Of a DNA stretch of 64,000 bases, positions 25,044-34,756 are shown piece after piece. Where the stretch lies: the NCBI GenBank assembly GCA_035294265.1, contig DATGLK010000035.1:51896-115895 (forward strand), written 5' to 3'. The DNA is from Candidatus Binataceae bacterium (GTDB taxonomy: Bacteria; Desulfobacterota; Binatia; Binatales; Binataceae). The first letter of the stretch is position 1; each line of letters begins with the position of its first letter. Below the pieces are notes generated by a model. It was not told where the DNA came from. It searched no databases and was given only the letters and a program-made list of their open reading frames with translations. The position numbers were made by a program, and so were the translations under genes.

Positions 25044-26773
25044 ATCCGCACTCGCGGCCCGGGCCGAGTCATGCTGTCAATGTGAACGAGCGGAGCATAG
25101 AAAGCATCGTTGGGATCAAAGACGGGAGTGGGCGCACCCGCAACCAACGGGTTTTCGTCCAGGCGCAACATGGCGTGTCTGTTGAGCTCGACCAATTGCA
25201 CTGGAGTGGGACCAGGAGAGTAATAAGCCAGCGGGGGGAAGCTGTCAGACATCACCCAGCGCGCTCCTTGCGCACGTGCGAACGCGAGGTTCACGAACGG
25301 CACGATTTGATAGCGCCCCCATTCAAGCGGCGGCTTGCCATATGGGGTGGTGGGAGCAGTGGCCGCTATGACGCTGCCGGGGGGAACGTGGGCGTCGATC
25401 CATTGATGTGCCAAAGAGCGGGTATCGCACCGCCCGAGTAGGCGATCGAGCTGTACGTCGCGGATCGCGGCGGGAGAAAGCAGGACGGCCAGCGCCAAGA
25501 CAATGGCGGCCACGGCGCGGTGGGTGCCAACCCACATCTGCAGGCGCGCAAGCACGGCCGCGACGAACCCCCCGGCCAGAATCACCATCGCGGGCAGCGG
25601 GATCATGACGTAGCGATAAAAGACATAATGGCTTTGGGTCATACCCAGGAAAGTCAGCCAGATAAATGCCATCAACGCCCAGGTCCCTGGCCGGGGACGC
25701 AGCACCGCCCACGCCATCGCCAAGGCCAACAGCGCCAGCAGTGGCCAGCTCAACGAGTCGGGCATGGCATGCAGCCACAGCCATCCCCAACCATAGCCGG
25801 CTTGCGCATTGGGCACGCCGTACAGAATGTAGCCGCGCTGGTAATTGAAGTCGGCGACCGTGCGCGCCCAATCCAGAAAGAAATAGGGAGTGGAGCAAAA
25901 GAAGACCAGAAAACAGACCAGGCCCATAAAGTACAGCCGCGGGGAGATCAACCCGCCCAGCCAGGATTGGCCATGGGCGGCGCGAGCTTCGAAGTGCGCA
26001 ACGATAAGCCCACCGACCAGCGCTCCGGCCGGATACTTGGTGGCGACCGCCAGCCCAGTCAGAGCGCCGGCCGCCACGTAGTCGGCGAGTTGGCCGCGGC
26101 GCGCCATCCGGAACACAAACCACAGCGCCAGAGTTAACCACAACACGGTCGCGCTATCAGTCGTCGCAAACTTGGATTCCCGCACCGCGAGCGTTGCAAA
26201 CGCCAGGATCGCCGCCGCGCTCAGCCCCGCCGGAATACCGAAGCCGTAGGCCGCGGTTAAATAGATGACGGGGATGGTAGCCGTGCCCATCGCGGCCGAG
26301 ACGCGGCGTGCTACCAGGTAGGCTAGAGCCTGAGCATCGGCGCCGTAGGCGGCACGAAAATCGTGCCGATGGCCGGTCAGGGCGCCATAGCCCCACAGCG
26401 CCGCATGTTGGACGTACATCTGAGCAGCGGGATAGAGGGCGAAATGTGGATTCCAATCGTTCTGGAAATCTAGCGCCCGCGAGATCATATATTCCTCATC
26501 GGGCCGATAATGGTCGGGCCAGCCAAAGCTAGTGGCCGTAAAGCGCAGCCATCCACCGACTAAAGTGAGCAGGGCAAGACCCATCATCAGCCCGAGCGTA
26601 GCGGGCCGTGCCCGCGCGTCTGGCGCGGGCATGAGCGGAGCGGGGCCGTTAATCACTGCCACGTCCAGAGGACTAGCCACCGGAGTCGCGCTTTCCACAG
26701 TCTTGGAGGGTAGCGAAACCAGCGCTGCGGCCCAAGGCAAGCGATAGGGGGCATAGTGGAAATTCAAGCCCAA
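25028..26773 (-). CDS. GT-C glycosyltransferase, family 39/PMT-like membrane protein
   Basis: Polytopic inner-membrane protein (581 residues, about ten to twelve helices) resembling dolichyl- or polyprenyl-phosphate sugar transferases. After the first helix (about 60-80) comes FGWPDHYRPDEEYMISRAL, whose acidic DEE lies in the first periplasmic loop as in ArnT/PMT-type enzymes. The soluble C-terminal part ends with PLVHIDSMTRPGPRVRIWQLN. The only full-length start is a TTG at 26773, with AAGG upstream; a later start would remove mostly the linker before helix 1. It overlaps mobA by 16 bases and is divergent from the PA14 membrane protein. Likely role: moving a sugar from a lipid carrier to an envelope acceptor; acceptor unknown. 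Confidence 0.8.
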   Translation of the reverse strand: MGLNFHYAPYRLPWAAALVSLPSKTVESATPVASPLDVAVINGPAPLMPAPDARARPATLGLMMGLALLTLVGGWLRFTATSFGWPDHYRPDEEYMISRALDFQNDWNPHFALYPAAQMYVQHAALWGYGALTGHRHDFRAAYGADAQALAYLVARRVSAAMGTATIPVIYLTAAYGFGIPAGLSAAAILAFATLAVRESKFATTDSATVLWLTLALWFVFRMARRGQLADYVAAGALTGLAVATKYPAGALVGGLIVAHFEARAAHGQSWLGGLISPRLYFMGLVCFLVFFCSTPYFFLDWARTVADFNYQRGYILYGVPNAQAGYGWGWLWLHAMPDSLSWPLLALLALAMAWAVLRPRPGTWALMAFIWLTFLGMTQSHYVFYRYVMIPLPAMVILAGGFVAAVLARLQMWVGTHRAVAAIVLALAVLLSPAAIRDVQLDRLLGRCDTRSLAHQWIDAHVPPGSVIAATAPTTPYGKPPLEWGRYQIVPFVNLAFARAQGARWVMSDSFPPLAYYSPGPTPVQLVELNRHAMLRLDENPLVAGAPTPVFDPNDAFYAPLVHIDSMTRPGPRVRIWQLN

Positions 26774-26874
26774 CCACTTACCTTAATCTGTGTCTAAGCA
26801 AGCCGGAAACTGCGTAGTCGGACCCCTCGAGGCTGTTGGTTGCCCTTTTCGCGCCTAGCCTGTAGAAAAAATCC

Positions 26875-29730
26875 GTGGCGTTCGGTCAGTTTATCCCAGT
26901 CCTACAGCTCAAAACAGGCAACCACCACAGCCGTGCCTCAGCGCGTCTTCCGCCTTTGATTCTGCTCACAGCGCTAACCCTCCTTTCAGCTCACACGGCG
27001 CTTGGCGCCAACACTGTGGTCAACGGTGACTTGTCGCGTGGCTCGGGTGGCGCCCCCGCGAACTGGAAACCTGATGGATGGATGGCGGGCGCGACAATTT
27101 TCAAATGGTTGCCGGGCAGCGACGGCCAATTGATAATTATCAACCAGCGACCCAACGACGCACGCTGGGTGCAACGCCTTCACTTGACCCCCGGCTGGTA
27201 CCATTTCAGCGCCGATCTCCGCACCCGCCAGGTCGGCTCAAACAACACCGGGGCGACTCTTTCCCTGCTCCAGGATTGGGTCAGCTCGCAGGAACTGCAC
27301 GGCACCAACGATTGGCAGCCGGTCGATTTTTATCTCAAGGTTGGCAAAGCGGGCGCAACCGTCGATCTGGCCTGTCGGCTGGGCGGTTACGGCAGCACCA
27401 ATGATGGCGAGGTCGATTGCCGGCACATCAGTGCGCTCGCCGTCGCTCCCCCGCCGCCGACCACGCCACGGCTCTTCGACCTCGATGCGCTGCGAGCGGC
27501 CAACACGCCGCCACCGCAAAGCGGGAACACCAGCATGTTTCTGCTGGTGCTGGGCATCCCCATCCTGCTGTTCGTGATCGCCTACCGCGCGCGCGCGCTG
27601 AAATCGGGATCGAGCGGCCCGCCCGACCTAGGCGCACCCGGCGCGCCGGGTCAAGATAGCCCAAAGCCGAAACTGCCGGCGGCTGGCGATACCGACATGA
27701 AAGCGATGGGGGTTGAAGCTGGGCCAGCGCTGCAACCAATCCGAAAGGTTGAAGTGGCACTGTTTCTGTTGTGTATGCTGAGCTTCGCCTATTTCTACCA
27801 AGCCTCTGATCACAGCACCGCCTCGCGCATCGATCTCATCCGTGCCCTGACCGAGCGCGGCACGGTATGGATAGACTGGTACGCTGGCTTCAACACCGCC
27901 GATATCGTCCAACTGCGCTCGCACATCTACTCCAACAAGGCACCAGGCGGCGCCTTGACCGGGCTGGTCCCGTGGGTTTTGGTGACTGGCCCGATGCATC
28001 TACTGATGAAGCCGGGACCATGGTTTTGGGCCCTGGCAACCTATTTGACCACGCTCATGTCGGTCAGCCTGATAAGCGCTCTGCTCTGCCTGCTGGCTTA
28101 TCGCTTCGCGCTTTTGCTTGGCGCCAGCCAGCAGCGCGCCGTGATGGTCGCGCTGACTTTGATGTTCGCCACGATTATGTTTCCCCATGCCACGGAATTC
28201 ACCGCCGAGCCGATTGCCGCCTTCTGCGTGTTCGCAGCCTTCTATCTATTAGTACGCACTGAACCTGCGGACGGACTAGGTGCCCCGTTGGCGGCAGGGC
28301 TGTTGGCCGGCTGGTCGGTGCTATGCGACTATCCCACCGCCATCCTGGCCGCGGTGGTGGGCTTTTACGCCCTGTGGAAATTAGGCGATTGGCGCAGGAT
28401 TGGAATATTTTCTGCGGCAGCCGGGGCGATGGCACTGCTGTTGGCGGCCTATGATTATGTGGCTTTCGCCAACCCCTTCTTCCTCAGCTACGAGGCCTAC
28501 ATGCTGCCGGGCAGCGATCGCTTCGCGGCGCAAAAAGTCGGCTTCGCAGGCGTGACTTATCCGCATTGGTCAATTCTTTGGAACGTGCTCTTCGGGGCGC
28601 AGCGCGGCCTGTTTTTCTGCAACCCGGTGATGCTGCTGACGATTCCGGCCCTGCTCTACTGCTGGCGCTTGCGGGCTTGGCGCGCCGAGTTTATCGCGAT
28701 GCTGGTTATGATTACCGCCTTCGTCCTGTTCAACGGCTCCTACGGCGATTCCGTGGTGTACTGGGGCGGCGGCACCGCGACCGGACCGCGCCACATGATT
28801 TCCGCCCTGCCCTTCATGGCCCTGGTGCTGGTCGCTTTGCCGGCGGCGTTCGATTATCCTTGGACCGCACTGGCCTTGCTGTCGGTATTTTTTATGCTGA
28901 TGGCAACTGCGATCGACCCACACCTGCCTTACGAATACGATAACCCACTGCGTTATTTTCTGTGGCCCGCTTATCTGCGAGGCGACCTGGCGTTCAACAA
29001 GGGTCCCTATTTCGGTGGCCCGCCTATCGTGGGCGATGCCGTCGCCTTCAACCTGGGCAAGCTGGCTGGTCTGCCCGGCGCGCTCCAGCTTTTTCCCCTT
29101 TTGGGCGTGTGGCTGGCGCTGGGCTGGTGGCTATGCCAAGACTTGCCGGCAAGCTCCATGTCCTCACCCTGGCCGATCCGTGTGGGATCGCTCGTCCTGA
29201 TCGCAATCTTCATCCCACCCCTGTTCGGAGCTGTCTTCATGCGCCCCAACCTCAAGCAACCCTACGGATTGTTGGGGCGCTACTACGAAGGCTTGGAGCC
29301 CGGTCGGTTCCCGCCACACATCGTGCGAATCGACCATCAAATCGCTTTTGACAACGTAGTCACGCTGGGCTCCCTGCCCTATCCCTCCTGCGTTACCTGG
29401 AGTGGTTCGATTTTCGCTCCGGTGGCAGGTCGCTATCGCTTTCTGGTTACCGCCGACGATGCCGGCTGGCTCTCCATCGACGGCAATCCCGTGATTCGCG
29501 ATCCCGGTGACGTGACCAAGTTGGCGGACGAAGGCGAGATTTTAATGAGTGCGGGCTGGCATTCGATTCTAGTCGGTCAACGCAACATCTGGGGCGGTGC
29601 CTCGATGCACCTTTATTGGCAACCGCCCGGCGGCAACGGCGAGAGCCTGGTTCCCAGTCATTATCTCCGTCCCAGCCAGGTGACATCATCACCTAGGCTG
29701 AGTCGGCTGGAGCCCCGGCGCGCCACTTGA
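26875..29730 (+). CDS. Membrane glycosyltransferase-like protein with N-terminal lectin-like and C-terminal PA14 domains
   Basis: A 951-residue envelope protein with unusual architecture. A signal sequence (ending about residue 45) is followed by an extracytoplasmic beta-sandwich-like region (about 46-190, beginning NTVVNGDLSRGSGGAPANWK). A first helix (about 220-236), a Pro-rich linker and about ten more helices (295-790) follow, with GT-C-like loops (IYSNKAPGGALTGL). A C-terminal PA14-type domain (about 800-930) contains GLLGRYYEG, YRFLVTADDAGWLSIDG and HLYWQPPGG. PA14 domains bind carbohydrate in many glycosidases and adhesins. A sugar transferase with its own glycan-binding modules is my reading. 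The start is a GTG at 26875 with a poor binding site. Divergent from the family-39 gene. Confidence 0.75.
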   Translation: MAFGQFIPVLQLKTGNHHSRASARLPPLILLTALTLLSAHTALGANTVVNGDLSRGSGGAPANWKPDGWMAGATIFKWLPGSDGQLIIINQRPNDARWVQRLHLTPGWYHFSADLRTRQVGSNNTGATLSLLQDWVSSQELHGTNDWQPVDFYLKVGKAGATVDLACRLGGYGSTNDGEVDCRHISALAVAPPPPTTPRLFDLDALRAANTPPPQSGNTSMFLLVLGIPILLFVIAYRARALKSGSSGPPDLGAPGAPGQDSPKPKLPAAGDTDMKAMGVEAGPALQPIRKVEVALFLLCMLSFAYFYQASDHSTASRIDLIRALTERGTVWIDWYAGFNTADIVQLRSHIYSNKAPGGALTGLVPWVLVTGPMHLLMKPGPWFWALATYLTTLMSVSLISALLCLLAYRFALLLGASQQRAVMVALTLMFATIMFPHATEFTAEPIAAFCVFAAFYLLVRTEPADGLGAPLAAGLLAGWSVLCDYPTAILAAVVGFYALWKLGDWRRIGIFSAAAGAMALLLAAYDYVAFANPFFLSYEAYMLPGSDRFAAQKVGFAGVTYPHWSILWNVLFGAQRGLFFCNPVMLLTIPALLYCWRLRAWRAEFIAMLVMITAFVLFNGSYGDSVVYWGGGTATGPRHMISALPFMALVLVALPAAFDYPWTALALLSVFFMLMATAIDPHLPYEYDNPLRYFLWPAYLRGDLAFNKGPYFGGPPIVGDAVAFNLGKLAGLPGALQLFPLLGVWLALGWWLCQDLPASSMSSPWPIRVGSLVLIAIFIPPLFGAVFMRPNLKQPYGLLGRYYEGLEPGRFPPHIVRIDHQIAFDNVVTLGSLPYPSCVTWSGSIFAPVAGRYRFLVTADDAGWLSIDGNPVIRDPGDVTKLADEGEILMSAGWHSILVGQRNIWGGASMHLYWQPPGGNGESLVPSHYLRPSQVTSSPRLSRLEPRRAT

Positions 29731-29755
29731 TCTCGCCTTTTGGGCGCGCTCCCGG

Positions 29756-30754
29756 CTATAGCCCCTCGTGGCGCTCGCCGTAGGTTGGCACGAAAATCTG
29801 ATCGAGCGGCAGTGGCCGGTCGATCAATCCCTGCTCCACCAGATAATTGACCAGGGCTTCCAATGTTGGCCGATTGGCCTCAATTCCGTATGGCCACGGA
29901 TCGGCACCAAAGAGCTGGTCAATTTCCTCCAGATCATCCGACAGCCATGGCAGCATATAGCGCGTCGCACCGGCATAGCGCATTTTGGAAAGCGCAATCT
30001 TTTTCGCATCACACATCGCTTCGTACAAGCTGGAAGCGACGAACCGATGCTGCTGGTAAAGCTCGCGCCGAATCACCACCAGATGCATGATCGGAAAGAT
30101 TCCGGTGCGCTTGTAATACTGCTTTTCAACCTCGCGGTAGTTGGGGAACAGGCGCACGATGTCGGGATTGGTACGGATCGCGGCCGGCACGCTGGTACCG
30201 GCAATGGCGTCGATCTTGCCCTCGACCAGCAATTGGTTGAGCGATTTACCGCTGTCGTTGATCTCGATATGTACCGGGCGCAGCAGCGGCGGCGCAGAGG
30301 GCCTGCCGTGGGCGCCGGCGCTGTTGATCGCGCCTTGCACCCATTGGATACGTGACAGATCGACGCCGTATTCGTGCTGCAGCAGGCCGCGAATAAATAC
30401 CGCCGCTGTCATCGTGTACAGTGGCACCCCCACCCGCTTACCCTCTAGATCCTTGGCGCTCTTGATGCCCGCCTTGCGATTGACGCAGATAAAACTGTGG
30501 CGAAAGACCCGCGAGGGAAACACCGGAATGGCGACCAATGGACAATCGCCACCGGCTAGGCGGCTGATGTACTCGGAGCTGGACATTTCGCAGGCGTCGA
30601 ACTCCAGCCCGCCCCCCATTCGATCGAAGATGTCGCGCGGCGAATCGATTGCCAGGAAATTGAGATCGATACCCACCGGCCGGACCTCGCCCGTGTAAAG
30701 TGCCAGCATCCGGTCGTATAGCCCACAGGCAAAGCTTACTTTGAGTTGAGACAT
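29756..30754 (-). CDS. 4,5-dihydroxyphthalate decarboxylase-like protein (NMT1/substrate-binding fold)
   Basis: A 332-residue protein of the periplasmic-binding-protein-like fold, resembling 4,5-dihydroxyphthalate decarboxylases of phthalate degradation. It starts LKVSFACGLYDRMLALYTGEV, has GIDLNFLAIDSPRDIFDRM, FDACEMSSSEY, the central DLEGKRVGVPLYTMTA and the late GIEANRPTLEALVNYLVEQGL, all typical of that group. There is no signal peptide with the ATG at 30754 (AGGAG eight bases before it), which suits a cytoplasmic enzyme. The longer frame to 30868 has an implausible N-terminus. Family members also serve as transport binding proteins. A Rieske oxygenase of the phthalate type lies 22 kb away, so a role in aromatic acid breakdown is possible but not shown. 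Confidence 0.8.
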   Translation of the reverse strand: MSQLKVSFACGLYDRMLALYTGEVRPVGIDLNFLAIDSPRDIFDRMGGGLEFDACEMSSSEYISRLAGGDCPLVAIPVFPSRVFRHSFICVNRKAGIKSAKDLEGKRVGVPLYTMTAAVFIRGLLQHEYGVDLSRIQWVQGAINSAGAHGRPSAPPLLRPVHIEINDSGKSLNQLLVEGKIDAIAGTSVPAAIRTNPDIVRLFPNYREVEKQYYKRTGIFPIMHLVVIRRELYQQHRFVASSLYEAMCDAKKIALSKMRYAGATRYMLPWLSDDLEEIDQLFGADPWPYGIEANRPTLEALVNYLVEQGLIDRPLPLDQIFVPTYGERHEGL

Positions 30755-30922
30755 TGGTAACGCTCCTCTCAGGTGCATCGCGCCGGTCGGATCGGCTGTC
30801 CAATTTGGCCCACAATAATGGGGCACGCACGGAAAGCAAACTGGGCGACCCGCGGCCACCGCCACCAAAATGCCCCTGCGCTTTGCGCGGGGGCGCGGCG
30901 GCGGGTATCGTTAGCCGCCAGC

Positions 30923-33499
30923 GTGCCTGTTAAGCCCACAGGAGTAATGGCGCAGTATCTGGGAATCAAGGAGAAGGTTCCCGACGCCATCCTGTTCTTT
31001 CGCCTCGGCGATTTCTACGAGATGTTCTTCGAGGATGCCGAAATCGCCTCGCGCATCCTGGACATTCAGCTGACTGCGCGCTCGCGCGAGGGTGCGCCGC
31101 TGTGCGGTGTCCCCTACCACTCAGCACAACCCTATATCGCCAAGTTGCTCAAAGCCGGGCGCAAGGTGGCGATCTGTGAACAGACTCCAAGCTCCGGCAC
31201 GCGGGGCCTGATGACGCGTCAGCTAGTGCGCATCATCACCCCCGGCACCGTCAATGACGAGTTGGTGCTCACCGCTGACGAAAAGAGCTATTTGTGCGCG
31301 GTGGCGACGGCGCAAGAGCGCCTCGCGCTGGTTGCCATCGATATCTCCACCGGCGAGTTCAGGATTACCGATTTCACCAACCCATCCAGCCTGCTTGAGG
31401 AATTAAAGCGGTTGGCAGCGCGCGAAATCGTACTAGCTCATAGTGTCGGAGCAACATTGGCCGACCAGCTAAGCGGCTTTCCTCTGAGCCGCCTTAAGCC
31501 CGAGCAACTTACCGCCCAGCACATTGACGAAGTGCTAGCGCGCCGGGTCGGCGCCCAGGAAATGGCATGCCTCGACCAAAGCCATTTGCGCCAAGCCGCG
31601 GCGGCGGCGCTGCTCTACCTGGAGCAGACTTTCGGCCAGGAACTCTCCCATCTGGGCGCGCCGCAGCGATACAGGGCCAGCGAACATCTGGAAATCGACG
31701 AAACCAGTCGCGCCCACCTGGAACTGATACGCTCCAGTGAGGGCAGCCGCGCCGGCTCGCTACTCGCGGTGCTGGACGAAACCCGAACCGCCGCAGGAGC
31801 GCGCGTGCTCGCTTCCTGGTTACTCTACCCGCTGCTTGATCTAGCCGCGATCACGCGGCGCCAGGACGCGGTCGAAGAGCTGTTCGAGGCTGACCTGGGC
31901 GCGGACGCGCTGACTGCGATGGGCTCGATCGGCGATCTGGAAAGGCTGGTGGGACGCATCGCCAGCTTGCGCGCGGGGCCGCGCGACTGCCTCAACCTGG
32001 CCCGGGCCTTGCGTGCCATGGCCGATCTCAAACAGGCCTGCGCCAATTTCACTTCGGATGAAATAATCAACTTGACGCAGGCACTCGACCCGATGCCCGA
32101 GCTGGCGGAAAAGATCGAAGCCGCAATAACCGACGCTCCGCCGCTCAACCTGCGCGAGGGCAACGTGATTAGGGCAAATTTCGACGCCCGGATCGACGAG
32201 TTGCGCGCGCTTAGCACCGACGCTCGCGGCGTTATCGCGGCAATGGAGGCGCGCGAGCGCGAGCGCAGCGGCATCCCTTCGCTGAAGGTCCGCTACAACC
32301 AGGTGTTTGGCTATTACCTGGAGGTGACCAAGGCACATCTGGAGCGCGTACCATCAGATTACGAGCGCAAGCAGACGCTGGTCGGCGCCGAACGCTTTAC
32401 TACCCCAGAGCTGAAAGAGCTGGAAGGTAAGATCCTAAGCGCAGAATCGGAGCTGAAGGAGCTCGAAAGCGAGCAGTTCTTCAAACTGCTGCGAGAAATC
32501 GCGGGAGCGCGAGCGAGCCTTAAGCGTAGCGCTAGCGCGGTGGGCGAACTGGACGCCCTAGTATCGCTGGCCCAGGTGGCACGGAGGCGGGGCTATGTGC
32601 GGCCAGCGATGAACTCCGAAGCGGTGATCAGTATTCGCGACGGCCGCCATCCGGTGCTCGAAGCGGGGCTGCATCGGGGCGAATTTGTTCCCAACGACGT
32701 CGAACTCGATCCTGCCGAGCGCCAATTACTGCTCATTACAGGTCCCAACATGGCAGGCAAATCGACCTATCTGCGCCAGGTCGCGCTGATTGTCATCATG
32801 GCCCACGCGGGCAGTTTTGTGCCCGCCAGCCAGGCCCGAATAGGGTTGGTAGATCGCCTCTTCACCCGTATCGGCGCGCGCGACGATCTGCGGCGGGGCG
32901 AATCGACCTTCATGGTGGAAATGCGCGAAACCGGACGCCTGCTGTCGGGACTCAGCGCGCGTAGCCTGCTGTTACTGGACGAGGTCGGACGCGGCACCAG
33001 CACCTTCGACGGCCTGGCGATTGCCTGGGCAGTAGCCGAGTATCTACACGACCACACCCAGGCCAAAGTGCTGTTTGCAACCCATTTTCACGAACTCACC
33101 GACCTTGCGCGGGAGCGGCCGCGGGTCAAGAATCTTTGCATGGCGGTGCGCGAATGGAACGGCGAGGTCATCTTTCTGCGCCGGGTAACCGAAGGCGCCG
33201 CCAGCCGCAGCTACGGTCTGGAAGTGGCGCGACTGGCTGGTCTGCCCCCCGCCGTGATTGAGCGCGCCGCTGAGATCCTGACCAATCTAGAAAACAGCGA
33301 ATTGGATGCCGACGGCCGCGCCCGGCTGGCACGCGAGCGACGCCCCAGCAGCTCAGGACGGCAACTCGGGCTGTTCTCGAGCGCCGAAGAGCGTGTGCTG
33401 GCAGATCTTCGACAAACCATACCCGAGACACTCACGCCACTTGACGCACTTAACGAACTGGCTCGCTTGGTTAAACTGCTGGGCCCGCGCGGCGGCTGA
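30923..33499 (+). CDS. mutS: DNA mismatch repair protein MutS
   Basis: Mismatch-recognition ATPase. The N-terminal domain has the mismatch-wedge motif GDFYEMF. The ATPase has Walker A TGPNMAGKST (about residue 606), the RRGESTFMVEM stretch, Walker B LLLLDEVGRGTSTFDGLAIAW and ATHFHELT. Length (858 residues from the GTG at 30923) matches MutS1. The long frame from 30773 would overlap the divergent decarboxylase upstream region. The ATG at 30947 is also possible, but the family usually has residues before MAQYL, so I prefer the GTG. No mutL follows. It heads a dense plus-strand run (mutS, amidase, glnD, xerD, protease, scpA, scpB). Confidence 0.96.
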   Translation: MPVKPTGVMAQYLGIKEKVPDAILFFRLGDFYEMFFEDAEIASRILDIQLTARSREGAPLCGVPYHSAQPYIAKLLKAGRKVAICEQTPSSGTRGLMTRQLVRIITPGTVNDELVLTADEKSYLCAVATAQERLALVAIDISTGEFRITDFTNPSSLLEELKRLAAREIVLAHSVGATLADQLSGFPLSRLKPEQLTAQHIDEVLARRVGAQEMACLDQSHLRQAAAAALLYLEQTFGQELSHLGAPQRYRASEHLEIDETSRAHLELIRSSEGSRAGSLLAVLDETRTAAGARVLASWLLYPLLDLAAITRRQDAVEELFEADLGADALTAMGSIGDLERLVGRIASLRAGPRDCLNLARALRAMADLKQACANFTSDEIINLTQALDPMPELAEKIEAAITDAPPLNLREGNVIRANFDARIDELRALSTDARGVIAAMEARERERSGIPSLKVRYNQVFGYYLEVTKAHLERVPSDYERKQTLVGAERFTTPELKELEGKILSAESELKELESEQFFKLLREIAGARASLKRSASAVGELDALVSLAQVARRRGYVRPAMNSEAVISIRDGRHPVLEAGLHRGEFVPNDVELDPAERQLLLITGPNMAGKSTYLRQVALIVIMAHAGSFVPASQARIGLVDRLFTRIGARDDLRRGESTFMVEMRETGRLLSGLSARSLLLLDEVGRGTSTFDGLAIAWAVAEYLHDHTQAKVLFATHFHELTDLARERPRVKNLCMAVREWNGEVIFLRRVTEGAASRSYGLEVARLAGLPPAVIERAAEILTNLENSELDADGRARLARERRPSSSGRQLGLFSSAEERVLADLRQTIPETLTPLDALNELARLVKLLGPRGG

Positions 33500-33535
33500 A
33501 GCGCGGCAACTACAGGCTTGTGAGGAGCGGTGGGG

Positions 33536-34756
33536 ATGGGAAAAGACGAAGCAGGCAGGAGGAAAGGGAGGAGCGCCCGTTGGACGCTTCTCCCTTTCCT
33601 CCTCCTGGCGGGGTTGGGGCTGGGCCTAGCCAGCCCCAACCCCGCCCGCGCCACCACCCTGCTCGCCGTGCAGGCCCGTCAAGCCCAGTCCGCGGTCCTG
33701 CTTGATTTCCTCCTCAGCGCTCCTGCACCTTGGCATTTGTCCCACGCCCACGGCCAACTTCGCATCACCCTACCCCAGGTCCATCTTGCCCTACCCGTGC
33801 GTCCTCTGTTTGGCGCCGAACCTGCACCGTTAAGCACGTTGCGCACGATCGAGAGCACAACCGGCTGCGAAATCGAGCTCGCGGTCAGTGGTGAATGCGC
33901 CTATGCGGCCGGGTTGCGCGGCAACCATCTGTTGGTAGCGCTGGCCCCCGCCCACGCCGCAATCGACCTGGCGGCAGCCCTGAGGCACCTGCGGCTGGGC
34001 CCCGCCGCTTCGCCGGAGCGTGCGGCGACGCTACCATTTACTCCGCTACTGAACCAACCGGCTGGCGCTTCGCTGGTTGTGATCGACCCTGGCCACGGCG
34101 GCTTTGACCCCGGCACCCGTGCCGCCAACGGGCTGCTCGAAAAGGACCTCGCGCTGACTCTGTCCCGCAAATTGGCCGTGGCGCTCAAGCAGCGCGGCGT
34201 GCGCACCTTGCTTACCCGCGACGACGATCGCTATCTGAGTTTACCCGCCCGCACAGCGATCGCCGATCGCGCCGGCGCCGACCTGTTTGTTTCCATCCAC
34301 TTGAACTGGAGCCCCAATCCCAATGCCGCTGGCCTCCAGGTATACTACCTCAACAACACGACCGACCGAGCGACCCTGCGCCTGGCGCGGATGGAGAACC
34401 GGGGCCAGGACACGGTGCCTGCAAATGGCGGGCTCGATTACATTCTGAGTGATTTGCGCCAGGAATATAAAGCCACTCAATCTTCAGCCTTGGCCACCGG
34501 GATGGAAGCAGCGGCGGTGGACCGGCTAAGGGCCCAATTTGGCCCCGAGATTCACGGGCTGGGGGCCCATCGTGGCCCCTTTTACGTCTTGGTTGGGGCG
34601 GCAATGCCAGCGGTGTTGGTGGAAGGCGGCTTTTTATCCAACTCGCGCGAGACCGCGCACTTGATGGATCCCACCTATCAGCAGGCTTTGGTCGACGGAC
34701 TGGCTCAGACCATCGTGCAATATCTTAATCAAAACCAAAGCGCCGGAGCGTTGTGA
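33536..34756 (+). CDS. N-acetylmuramoyl-L-alanine amidase (AmiC/Amidase_3)
   Basis: Periplasmic zinc amidase that cuts the bond between muramic acid and the stem peptide, used in daughter-cell separation. It has a signal peptide (to about residue 42), an N-terminal AMIN-like beta domain (about 45-165) that would target the septum, and the catalytic domain with VIDPGHGGFDPG, SRKLAVALKQRGVRTLLTR, LFVSIHLNWS and AVLVEGGFLSN. Zinc ligands are the His of DPGHGG, a Glu in LEKDLAL and the His of SIHLN. I choose ATG 33536 (AGGAG eight bases upstream) over GTG 33530. It starts 36 bases after mutS, and its stop overlaps the glnD start (GTGA), so translation is coupled. The SPOR protein at 15342 may work in the same process. 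Confidence 0.93.
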   Translation: MGKDEAGRRKGRSARWTLLPFLLLAGLGLGLASPNPARATTLLAVQARQAQSAVLLDFLLSAPAPWHLSHAHGQLRITLPQVHLALPVRPLFGAEPAPLSTLRTIESTTGCEIELAVSGECAYAAGLRGNHLLVALAPAHAAIDLAAALRHLRLGPAASPERAATLPFTPLLNQPAGASLVVIDPGHGGFDPGTRAANGLLEKDLALTLSRKLAVALKQRGVRTLLTRDDDRYLSLPARTAIADRAGADLFVSIHLNWSPNPNAAGLQVYYLNNTTDRATLRLARMENRGQDTVPANGGLDYILSDLRQEYKATQSSALATGMEAAAVDRLRAQFGPEIHGLGAHRGPFYVLVGAAMPAVLVEGGFLSNSRETAHLMDPTYQQALVDGLAQTIVQYLNQNQSAGAL

